A stretch of DNA of 64,000 bases from Gammaproteobacteria bacterium (lineage in GTDB: Bacteria > Pseudomonadota > Gammaproteobacteria > GRL18): NCBI GenBank assembly GCA_016744995.1, contig JADGDG010000001.1:784011-848010 (forward strand). Direction: 5' to 3'. The translations under genes were made by a program, and so were the position numbers. Shown here piece after piece: positions 45,727 to 53,728 of the stretch (positions within the stretch are counted from its first letter, which is position 1; each line of letters opens with the position of its first letter). Below the pieces are notes generated by a model. The model had not been told where the DNA came from. It saw only the letters and a list, made by a program, of their open reading frames with translations, and ran no database searches.

Positions 45727-46695
45727 ATGGCAACAGCAGCACAGATCAAATCATTGATCCGCTCTTATAGCAGCGAAGATAAAGAACGATTTTATACAAT
45801 AGCATTGCAGGTGGCTTCTCATGAAGCCAGACAAGGGCATGCTACTCTGGCTCATGAAATCCGTGAATTGATAGATAATGAGCGTCGTACTGAAATTAAG
45901 CACTTGAAAGTTGTTCCTTTTCCTAAGGATTTAAAAGGCTTATTAATTACTGAAGAATCAGAAATACCTATGTCTAGTCTGGTTCTGTCTACTTCTCTTG
46001 AACAGCGTATTCAGAGAATAATCCATGAATACCGTCAACAAAATAAGCTAAAATCTCATGGCTTGATTCATCGACGCAAGATACTATTAGCAGGTCCTCC
46101 TGGTACCGGAAAAACTTTGACAGCAAAAGTGCTGGCTCATGAATTACATCTACCTCTTCATATCATTCAAATTGATCGCCTGGTAACCAAATTTATGGGG
46201 GAAACCAGTGCCAAGTTACGTCAGGTTTTTAATTTAATACAGCAGGAACATGGAATTTACCTTTTTGATGAATTTGATGCTATTGGTGGTGAGCGTACCT
46301 CAGATAATGATGTAGGTGAAATGCGTCGAGTGCTGAATGCTTTCCTCCAGTTTATTGAACAGGATCATTCGGATAGTTTAATAATTGCTGCAACCAATAA
46401 CCCTAAACTGTTGGATCATGCTCTATTTCGTCGATTTGATGATGTTTTGAATTACCAAACACCAGAAGAAAATGAACGTAAGCATTTGATTGAAAATATT
46501 CTGGGAACTTTTAAGGGGCCACGCTTCGCCTGGAAAAAAATACTTTCTGCCAGTGATAATTTGAGCCATTCTGAAATTGATCATGCTTGCCGTGATGCAA
46601 TAAAAACGGCTATTTTGAGTGATAATAAAAAAATTAATGCATCACAACTTTTAGATAGCATAGAACAACGCAACAATGCTTATCTGGTTCGATAA
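45727..46695 (+). CDS. ietA: AAA+ ATPase partner of the subtilase (IetA-like)
   Basis: A 322-residue AAA+ ATPase with Walker A AGPPGTGKT (about residues 121-129) and Walker B IYLFDEFDAIGG (about 177-187), sensor-1 AATNNPKLLD and arginine finger region ALFRRFDDVL. It has a helical N-terminal segment (IKSLIRSYSSEDKERFY). It directly precedes a subtilisin-like protease, the arrangement of IetA/IetS. That pair is described as a toxin-antitoxin-like stability module of Agrobacterium Ti plasmids and reported as an anti-phage system. By that precedent the ATPase restrains or delivers substrates to the protease. The gap to ietS is 31 bases. Confidence 0.82.
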   Translation: MATAAQIKSLIRSYSSEDKERFYTIALQVASHEARQGHATLAHEIRELIDNERRTEIKHLKVVPFPKDLKGLLITEESEIPMSSLVLSTSLEQRIQRIIHEYRQQNKLKSHGLIHRRKILLAGPPGTGKTLTAKVLAHELHLPLHIIQIDRLVTKFMGETSAKLRQVFNLIQQEHGIYLFDEFDAIGGERTSDNDVGEMRRVLNAFLQFIEQDHSDSLIIAATNNPKLLDHALFRRFDDVLNYQTPEENERKHLIENILGTFKGPRFAWKKILSASDNLSHSEIDHACRDAIKTAILSDNKKINASQLLDSIEQRNNAYLVR

Positions 46696-46726
46696 AAAAT
46701 AAGTTGAGGACTTTAAGGATGAAAAT

Positions 46727-49252
46727 TTGATACCAAGAAAATTACCTCATATTGTATTAACTGAACCTCCAGAATCCAGTCTGTATACAACCACTAAACT
46801 TGGTCGCGGTGGAAATGCTAGTCCAATCCGCGACCGAATTCCTCATGGTCAATTTTTACAAAGACAATTTACTCATGCATGGCAACAAGCTGATAATGAA
46901 ATGGCCGTTTGTCATTCTAATCGTAACGGTGTTTATATTGAGTTTCAAAGTGACCCCAATACTGAATTAGAACTCCAAAGTCTGGAAAATTTGCCAAAGC
47001 GGATTCGTCTTCTAAATGTAAGAAAAGTAACAAGGGCTGAAATTGCTGATGATATAGGTGGAGAAGAACAACAAGCCATAGTCTTAGCGACTGTTTACGT
47101 GCCACACATACAAAAGCAGTTTTTTCTTGATAGACTGGAAGAATATATCAATGAAGAAACAGCTAAAGGAGTTCCAAAAAATTCAAAACTGATTAATAGT
47201 ATTGCAGATATGCGAAAAGCACTGCTAGTTACTTCCTTTTGGAGTGATCTAGAGGAACTTGCACCTGATGATGAACCTGAATGGATTGAAGTGTGGTTAA
47301 GTAGTCATGAAGAAGATGTTATTCAAGGGTTTGAAACATTACTAAATGAGCAACAAATCGAGTTTAGGGATGGGGTGATTAAATTCCCAGAACGAGCAGT
47401 GAAGGTGGTTTTTGCTAACAGAGCCCAATTAGAAAATATCACAAAATACTCTGATAACATAGCAGAATATCGTAGAGCTAAAACAACAGCCAATTTTTGG
47501 ACAGAGTTAGGGAATCGAGAGCAAGCAGAATGGGTAGAGGAGCTACTTGAACGATGTCAGGTTGATGATGAGTCACAAGCAGTTGTTTGTATTCTGGATA
47601 CGGGGGTTAATAATGGCCATCCATTATTACAACCAGTATTAAATGATGTTGACTGTCAATCCGTTAAACCAGTCTGGGGTAGTAATGATCATAATAAGCA
47701 TGGAACATTGATGGCTGGGATTGCTGCTTATGGAGATTTAACGGAAGCCTTGGAATCTACGACACAAATAGAAATGACTCATCGACTAGAATCAGTAAAA
47801 ATATTGCCACCGCCACCTGAACAAAATGTCCCGAATCTCTGGGGATATATTACTTCTCAGGCGATTAGTCGGGCTGAAATTCAAGCACCAGAAAAAAATA
47901 AGCAGCGTAGTATTTGTCTTGCAGTAACAGCAGAAGACACCCGTGATCAAGGCCGTCCGAGTTCCTGGTCTGCAGAGCTGGATCAGTTAACATCGGGGGC
48001 AGAAGATGATCTTCAACGTTTGATTATTGTAAGTGCTGGAAATATTACAGTTAATACCAATGATGCAGCAAATCAATATCCTGATATTCAGCTAACTGAT
48101 TCAGTTCATGATCCTGCTCAATCATGGAATGCTCTTACTGTTGGAGCCTATACTGAACTTGATCAGATAACAGATGTTACACTTGCAGGATATACTCCCG
48201 TAGCCTCAAAAAATAATCTATCACCTTTTTCGACAACTTCAACAACATGGGAAGAAAATAAATGGCCTGTTAAGCCAGAAGTTGTTCTGGAAGGTGGTAA
48301 TTTAGCAGTTGATGGTACTGGATTTACTACAGAATGTGATGATCTCTCTTTATTGTCAACACATTATGAGCCACAGGTAGCACATTTTAATTATTTTAAT
48401 ATGACCAGTGCGGCAACTGCTAAACTAGGTTGGATGACGGGTAAGCTCCAAGCCCAATTTCCTGATTTTTGGCCAGAAACCATTCGTGCTCTAATAATTC
48501 ATAGTGCAAAATGGCCTGAAGATTTAAAGCAACAGTTTATTAATGACGATACAAAAACAAGTTATAAGTACTTACTCAGTATTTGTGGTTATGGCGTTCC
48601 AGATTTAGAGCGAGCTATGTATAGTGCTCAAAATGCGCTTACATTAATTGCACAATCAACATTACAGCCCTTTGATAAAATGCCAACAGGTAAGAGTGGA
48701 TATAGAACTCGAGATATGCATCTCTATGAATTACCTTGGCCTAAAGATGTGCTGTTAAATTTGCCTGATGAAACGCCTGTAGAAATGCGAATTACATTGT
48801 CATATTTTGTTGAGCCAGGGCCTGGGGAAGTTGGTTGGAAAGATCGATATCGATATGCTTCTCATGCATTGCGGTTTGAGCTCAACTCTCCAGGTGAGTC
48901 AAAAAATGAATTTTCAAAAAGGATTAATAAAGCTGCAAGAGATGCAGATGAAGGTAATCCAGGTACTATAAGCCCTTCTAAACACTGGTTGTTAGGTAGT
49001 CAGGCAAGAGATCGTGGCTCTGTTCATTCTGATATTTGGCAAGGTTCAGCAGCTGAACTAGCTGATTCAAATCTAATTGCCGTTTCACCAACTATTGGAT
49101 GGTGGAGGGAACGTAGTTACTTGAAGTGTTGGGACAAAAAAACTCGATATACGTTAGTTGTATCAATTTCAACACCTGACGAAACGGTTGATGTTTATAC
49201 TCCTGTGGCTATTCAGGTTGGTATCCCTGTTCATGTAGAGGTTGAAATTTAA
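46727..49252 (+). CDS. ietS: Subtilisin-like S8 serine protease (IetS-like)
   Basis: An 841-residue protease without a signal peptide, so probably cytoplasmic. The S8 triad is visible: Asp291 in VVCILDTGVNNGH, His325 in NKHGTLMAGIAAYG and Ser561 in NMTSAATAKLGW, with the oxyanion Asn in VSAGN (about 439). About 280 N-terminal residues and 270 C-terminal residues flank the protease domain, as in IetS-like proteins. The start is a TTG preceded by AAGGA seven bases upstream; the nearby ATG at 46719 is in another frame and stops at once. With the preceding ATPase it forms a putative toxin/protease defence pair. Confidence 0.84.
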   Translation: MIPRKLPHIVLTEPPESSLYTTTKLGRGGNASPIRDRIPHGQFLQRQFTHAWQQADNEMAVCHSNRNGVYIEFQSDPNTELELQSLENLPKRIRLLNVRKVTRAEIADDIGGEEQQAIVLATVYVPHIQKQFFLDRLEEYINEETAKGVPKNSKLINSIADMRKALLVTSFWSDLEELAPDDEPEWIEVWLSSHEEDVIQGFETLLNEQQIEFRDGVIKFPERAVKVVFANRAQLENITKYSDNIAEYRRAKTTANFWTELGNREQAEWVEELLERCQVDDESQAVVCILDTGVNNGHPLLQPVLNDVDCQSVKPVWGSNDHNKHGTLMAGIAAYGDLTEALESTTQIEMTHRLESVKILPPPPEQNVPNLWGYITSQAISRAEIQAPEKNKQRSICLAVTAEDTRDQGRPSSWSAELDQLTSGAEDDLQRLIIVSAGNITVNTNDAANQYPDIQLTDSVHDPAQSWNALTVGAYTELDQITDVTLAGYTPVASKNNLSPFSTTSTTWEENKWPVKPEVVLEGGNLAVDGTGFTTECDDLSLLSTHYEPQVAHFNYFNMTSAATAKLGWMTGKLQAQFPDFWPETIRALIIHSAKWPEDLKQQFINDDTKTSYKYLLSICGYGVPDLERAMYSAQNALTLIAQSTLQPFDKMPTGKSGYRTRDMHLYELPWPKDVLLNLPDETPVEMRITLSYFVEPGPGEVGWKDRYRYASHALRFELNSPGESKNEFSKRINKAARDADEGNPGTISPSKHWLLGSQARDRGSVHSDIWQGSAAELADSNLIAVSPTIGWWRERSYLKCWDKKTRYTLVVSISTPDETVDVYTPVAIQVGIPVHVEVEI

Positions 49253-49395
49253 TAATTTTATATTATAAGAAGCTCCAATACTGTTTCAATATTATAAAAC
49301 CAAAATTCAGACATTCATAAAAATAAGATGTGTCAGATTGTGCTTACAAGTTAACCTTTAAATTTATTTTTTCTGTATTTTTACTCCAGTCTTTT

Positions 49396-49401
49396 TATAA
49401 T
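49396..49401 (+). promoter_or_regulatory. -10 box upstream of the channel operon
   Basis: Consensus TATAAT about 30 bases before the TTG start of the channel gene, following a T-rich stretch. A clear -35 is not seen. It suggests the four genes from 49432 to 55948 have their own promoter, separate from ietAS. Confidence 0.4.
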
Positions 49402-49431
49402 GGGAAATAAACACTATAAAAAACAATAATT

Positions 49432-50145
49432 TTGATACAGAAACTAAGAAAAATAATCATAGAAAGTGATACAGTTTTGGGTAAAATATTTGATTATTTT
49501 ATCCAATTTCTCATTATTCTATCTTTAATCACATTTTCAATTAGTACTATTCCGGATTTGTCACCCAAGATCATTGGTTTACTTTATGTTGCCCAAGTAA
49601 CAATTGTTTTAATTTTTACCTTTGAATATGGATTGAGGATACTTTTAAGTAGAAAAAAATTAAAATATATCTTTAGTTTTTACGGCATTATTGATTTATT
49701 AGCTATATTACCTTTTTATCTCTCTACATCAATTGATTTGAGAAGTTTACGAATTTTCAGGTTTCTCAGATTATTTCGGCTATTTAAATTATTTCGATAC
49801 AGTAAAGCAATACATCGCTTTCAACATGCATTCAGTTTAATTAAAGAGGAGTTAATCTTATTCAGTCTTGTAACCTGTATGCTTTTATATCTGTCGGCTG
49901 TTGGAATATACTATTTTGAAAATGAAGCTCAGCCAGAGCTATTCAAATCTATTTTCCATAGCTTGTGGTGGTCAGTTGCAACATTAACTACGGTTGGATA
50001 TGGTGATATTTATCCCATTACTATTGGTGGTAAAATTTTTACATTTTGTATTTTAATGATAGGTTTAGGTATTATTGCTGTTCCAGCAGGTTTGTTGTCA
50101 TCAGCTTTATCACAATCTAAAAGTTATCAAGAAAATAATGATTAA
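49432..50145 (+). CDS. Voltage-gated-type potassium channel (six-helix, TVGYGD filter)
   Basis: A 237-residue inner-membrane protein with six hydrophobic segments. The S4 voltage-sensor helix is clear at about 103-128, with an Arg or Lys at every third position (RSLRIFRFLRLFRLFKLF). The pore loop has SVATLTTVGYGDIYPI, the potassium selectivity filter (about 183-193). There is no C-terminal cyclic-nucleotide or RCK domain, so gating would be by voltage or by partner proteins. The start is a TTG without a strong Shine-Dalgarno site. It lies 24 bases before the TerB gene and is probably co-transcribed with it, an unusual partner for a K+ channel. Confidence 0.88.
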   Translation: MIQKLRKIIIESDTVLGKIFDYFIQFLIILSLITFSISTIPDLSPKIIGLLYVAQVTIVLIFTFEYGLRILLSRKKLKYIFSFYGIIDLLAILPFYLSTSIDLRSLRIFRFLRLFRLFKLFRYSKAIHRFQHAFSLIKEELILFSLVTCMLLYLSAVGIYYFENEAQPELFKSIFHSLWWSVATLTTVGYGDIYPITIGGKIFTFCILMIGLGIIAVPAGLLSSALSQSKSYQENND

Positions 50146-50169
50146 AAAAAACAATAAAAAGGCTCATTT

Positions 50170-52404
50170 ATGGAATGGCTAATATTATTTATTATTGGGG
50201 TAATTATTTATTCATCTTTAAATAAAAAAGGAAAAAAAGCATCACGTCGAAAAGATGTTGATAGTGATTTAGTTGATTTTAGAATTACAGCTACAACGAA
50301 TAACTCCAGAAGGTCTGAAAGTAAAAATAAACAGTCTGGAAAATGGGTAATGCCTAGCGAAGTTGTCAAAATAGGTAGCTATGAAATTAAAAATGGATTT
50401 ATTTATGTTGGTGGTCAACTAAAAAGTCTGGATAATTATAATACGGAGTCTTCTCTTGTTGACCAGACTTTAAAATTCAATACAAAATCACCTGACTATG
50501 GTGGTGATCAGATGGGATACTGGCCTGGATACTCCGAAATCAGTCCAGAAAATCGTGCAGCATACCTTGAATGGCTTAGTAGTGAACGAAATGATCCAGA
50601 AACTTATATTGGTTATGTTTTTCTCTATTTTTATGGACTCGAAAGACGACTCTTAATAGATGATCATCAAAAAGGACAAGTTTCAGACAGTGAACGTATT
50701 GCTTTATTAAAAGAATTAAAGCGCTTAAAAGTAATTTATAGTGATAACCGTTCATTTAATGGTTACATTACCAATCTACTGTCACATGTATGGGTAATAA
50801 ACCAACAAAAAAATATAAAGTTACCAATTCAAAATTTAATATCAGAAAAAAAAGGCTTTACATCGACCTTTAAATATTCACTGGCGTTTTATGTCAGTAA
50901 AGAAAAACCTATTCCTGAAAAATTGGCTCTTGCATGGGTCAGAAGCCATCCTGAATATAATTTAAAAACACCAGCCCGCCGTTGTAAAAAAGAATTTAAT
51001 TTATTGTTTCAACTTCGTTATAAGCAAAAATATCCAAATGGACTAAAGGTTAAACCTAATAAAACCAAGTTACAAATTGAATATTATCCTGCCAGTTCAT
51101 CTTTGAGAGGATATCCGTCAATTAGTTTAGACTTACCTGATCCCAGTCGATTGAAAGCACCAGTAAAAAAGCTTATGGGATTAGCAGAATCCTGTACAGC
51201 TGAGCTTGAAGCCTTTAGTCGTTTTATTGGCAGACCAGAAAATTCTCATATATCTTTAACTGCCTTTGCATTATTACCAAATGATTTAGCCAATTTGGTT
51301 CCTAATCCACAATTTCAGCATTTAAAAAAGTGGATCAATTCTCAAATATTAGAATCTGATGTAATTGTTCCAGTAGAGTCTTTACTTGAACAGTTTGGTG
51401 GGGAAGCACCAATAAAAATAAATAAAAAAGAAGCTGAAATGTTGTCAAATCTTATTGAAAAAACTGGCTATGGGATGGCTCCTGATATTAGTTACCACCA
51501 GGCGAAGCCAGATATGAATGGAAAATTGGTTCTTTTTTTAGGTGGTCATGGAAAAGATTTTTCTCCATCCCATGCTTTTATGCAGGCTGGTACTATTTTG
51601 CGTTTGGGAGCAATGGTTGCCAGCATAGATAATCACATTGATGAATCAGAAGTCAGCTTATTAAAAAGTATTATTGAAAATGACAATCAGTTAACAGAAA
51701 CTGAAAGGCGATCACTTCATGCTTATTTGCTATGGCGTTTGAACACTCCAGCAAATATGGCTGGATTAAAGTCACGTCTTGAAAGTATTAATAATCGAGA
51801 AAAAACTGCGGTAAGCCATATATTGATCAGTGTCGCTCTGGCTGATGGTAATATTGAACCAAGTGAAATTAAACAACTTGAAAAGCTTTATACATCTCTT
51901 GGACTTGATAAGTCTATGGTAGTCAGTGATATACACAGCTCTTCATCCCAAAAAGAGATTCCTTCTCAATCAAAAAAAGTGCCAGTTATCGAAGCTGAAA
52001 CCGATGTGCAAACATCAGTATTTTCATTGAACAGAGAATTATTAAAAATACATGAAGAGGAAACTCATGATGTAAAATCTGTTCTTGAATCAATCTTTAT
52101 CGATGATAATCTCCATGAGGAACCTCAAATTGAAGATGAAGAGTCTATTGAAATGGTATCATCAAATGACATACTATCTAACCTTGATGATAAACATCAG
52201 AATTTATATAAACAACTTATCACCCGAGAAGAATGGTCACCAGATGAAATAAAAAATCTTTGTGATAAATTGCAGTTAATGGTTGATGGTGCAATTGAAG
52301 AGATCAACGACTGGTCATTCGATCATGTTGATGCACCCCTGATAGAAGATGGCACACCTATATTTATCGACCTGGAACTTGCTGAAGAAATTGCAGAATT
52401 ATAA
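50170..52404 (+). CDS. Membrane-anchored TerB-domain protein (TerB_N / TerB / TerB_C)
   Basis: A 744-residue protein that starts with a transmembrane helix (MEWLILFIIGVIIYSSL), then a basic linker. A TerB_N domain follows at about 95-310, with the family segment MGYWPGYSEISPENRAAYLE and YIGYVFLYFYGLERRLL. A TerB-like helical domain at about 470-590 carries two acidic metal-binding motifs, DNHIDESEV and DGNIEPSEI. The C terminus resembles TerB_C (QLITREEWSPDEIKNLC, INDWSFDHV). TerB domains bind divalent metal and associate with the membrane. TerB_N/TerB_C proteins are known to occur next to ATPases and helicases, as here. Genes on both sides are closely spaced. Confidence 0.84.
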   Translation: MEWLILFIIGVIIYSSLNKKGKKASRRKDVDSDLVDFRITATTNNSRRSESKNKQSGKWVMPSEVVKIGSYEIKNGFIYVGGQLKSLDNYNTESSLVDQTLKFNTKSPDYGGDQMGYWPGYSEISPENRAAYLEWLSSERNDPETYIGYVFLYFYGLERRLLIDDHQKGQVSDSERIALLKELKRLKVIYSDNRSFNGYITNLLSHVWVINQQKNIKLPIQNLISEKKGFTSTFKYSLAFYVSKEKPIPEKLALAWVRSHPEYNLKTPARRCKKEFNLLFQLRYKQKYPNGLKVKPNKTKLQIEYYPASSSLRGYPSISLDLPDPSRLKAPVKKLMGLAESCTAELEAFSRFIGRPENSHISLTAFALLPNDLANLVPNPQFQHLKKWINSQILESDVIVPVESLLEQFGGEAPIKINKKEAEMLSNLIEKTGYGMAPDISYHQAKPDMNGKLVLFLGGHGKDFSPSHAFMQAGTILRLGAMVASIDNHIDESEVSLLKSIIENDNQLTETERRSLHAYLLWRLNTPANMAGLKSRLESINNREKTAVSHILISVALADGNIEPSEIKQLEKLYTSLGLDKSMVVSDIHSSSSQKEIPSQSKKVPVIEAETDVQTSVFSLNRELLKIHEEETHDVKSVLESIFIDDNLHEEPQIEDEESIEMVSSNDILSNLDDKHQNLYKQLITREEWSPDEIKNLCDKLQLMVDGAIEEINDWSFDHVDAPLIEDGTPIFIDLELAEEIAEL

Positions 52405-52418
52405 CGATAGGAAATATT

Positions 52419-53726
52419 ATGGCTGCCAAACGCTTACGACCTAAAGAACGTGACTCAATTATTCAATCACTCAAAGCTGGGGTTACTCCCCGTGTTGGTA
52501 TTCAACACATTCAGGTTGGCCGGGTAAATGAAGTAAAGGCTCTTTATCTGGATATAGAACGTATTATTCAAGGTGGCTCGGCATTTAGATTTATCATTGG
52601 TGAATACGGCTCTGGGAAAACATTTTTTCTAAGTGTGATCCGCACCATTGCACTTGAAAAGAAATTAGTGTCACTCAATGCTGACTTATCACCAGACAGA
52701 CGAATTCATGCTTCAGGTGGTCAGGCCAGAAATCTTTATTCAGAATTAATGCAAAATTTGTCTACCCGAAATAAACCTGAGGGTAACGCATTAACCAGTG
52801 TAGTTGAAAGATTCATCACCATGGCTCGTCAGGAAGCAGAGAAAAAATCTGTGACTGTTTCGGATATTATTCATGAACGACTTATGCATCTTACAGAATT
52901 CGTTGGTGGGTATGATTTTGCTCAGGTTATCGCCGCCTATTGGAAAGGACATGAACATGATAATGATGAGTTAAAGTTAAATGCCATTCGTTGGTTACGA
53001 GCCGAATACACTACCAAAACAGACGCTAAAAAGGATCTGAACGTAAGAACAATTATTTCGGATGCATCATTTTATGATCACCTCAAATTGATGAGTTTAT
53101 TTGTAAGGCAGGCTGGTTATGAAGGCTTATTAGTTAATCTTGATGAAATGGTCAATCTTTATAAACTTAATAGTACTCAGGCAAGAAATGCCAATTACGA
53201 ACAAATATTAAGAATCCTAAATGATTGTCTACAAGGCAGTGCAGAATATTTAGGGTTCTTATTAGGAGGCACTCCCGAATTTCTCCTTGATCCAAGAAAA
53301 GGTTTATATAGTTATGAGGCTTTACAGTCACGATTAGCCGAAAATAGTTTTGCTCAAAAAGCAGGAGTTATAGATTACTCATCCCCAACACTTCATTTGG
53401 CTAGTCTGACACCAGAAGAGCTTTACATTCTTTTAAAAAATCTTCGCCATGTATTTGCCTCAGGTGATGAATTGCAATATTTAGTACCAGATGAAGCCTT
53501 AGAGGCTTTTTTACATCATTGCAGCAAAAAGGTAGGGGATGCTTATTTTAGAACGCCAAGAAATACAATTAAAGCCTTTGCAGATATGTTAGCTGTTCTT
53601 GATCAAAATAAACATTTAGCCTGGACTGATTTGATTGAATCAATTGATATTAATAAAGAAAAAGTTAGTGATATGCCAGAAGTTGATAATAAAGCTGATG
53701 ATGGTTTGGCAAGTTTTACCTTGTAA
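52419..53726 (+). CDS. BrxD-like P-loop ATPase (DUF2791)
   Basis: A 435-residue ATP-binding protein. Walker A reads IIGEYGSGKTFFLSVIR (about residues 58-74), and a Walker-B-like strand GLLVNLDEMVNLYKL follows at about 240. The N terminus IIQSLKAGVTPRVGIQHIQVGR is typical of the BrxD family found in type 6 BREX and in helicase-associated operons. It is 14 bases after the TerB gene and two bases before the helicase gene, so the three are surely one transcript. It probably loads or regulates the helicase on DNA, by analogy. Confidence 0.84.
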   Translation: MAAKRLRPKERDSIIQSLKAGVTPRVGIQHIQVGRVNEVKALYLDIERIIQGGSAFRFIIGEYGSGKTFFLSVIRTIALEKKLVSLNADLSPDRRIHASGGQARNLYSELMQNLSTRNKPEGNALTSVVERFITMARQEAEKKSVTVSDIIHERLMHLTEFVGGYDFAQVIAAYWKGHEHDNDELKLNAIRWLRAEYTTKTDAKKDLNVRTIISDASFYDHLKLMSLFVRQAGYEGLLVNLDEMVNLYKLNSTQARNANYEQILRILNDCLQGSAEYLGFLLGGTPEFLLDPRKGLYSYEALQSRLAENSFAQKAGVIDYSSPTLHLASLTPEELYILLKNLRHVFASGDELQYLVPDEALEAFLHHCSKKVGDAYFRTPRNTIKAFADMLAVLDQNKHLAWTDLIESIDINKEKVSDMPEVDNKADDGLASFTL

Positions 53727-53728
53727 TC

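Noticed and set aside
45613..45759. 48-codon frame starting MEITFAHIMKYEYELF just before ietA
   Set aside because: It overlaps the ietA start in another frame and has a poor ribosome binding site; it is more likely leader DNA.
45363..49252. A restriction-modification system controlled by the XRE protein
   Set aside because: No methyltransferase or endonuclease motif is present; the following genes are an AAA ATPase and a subtilase.
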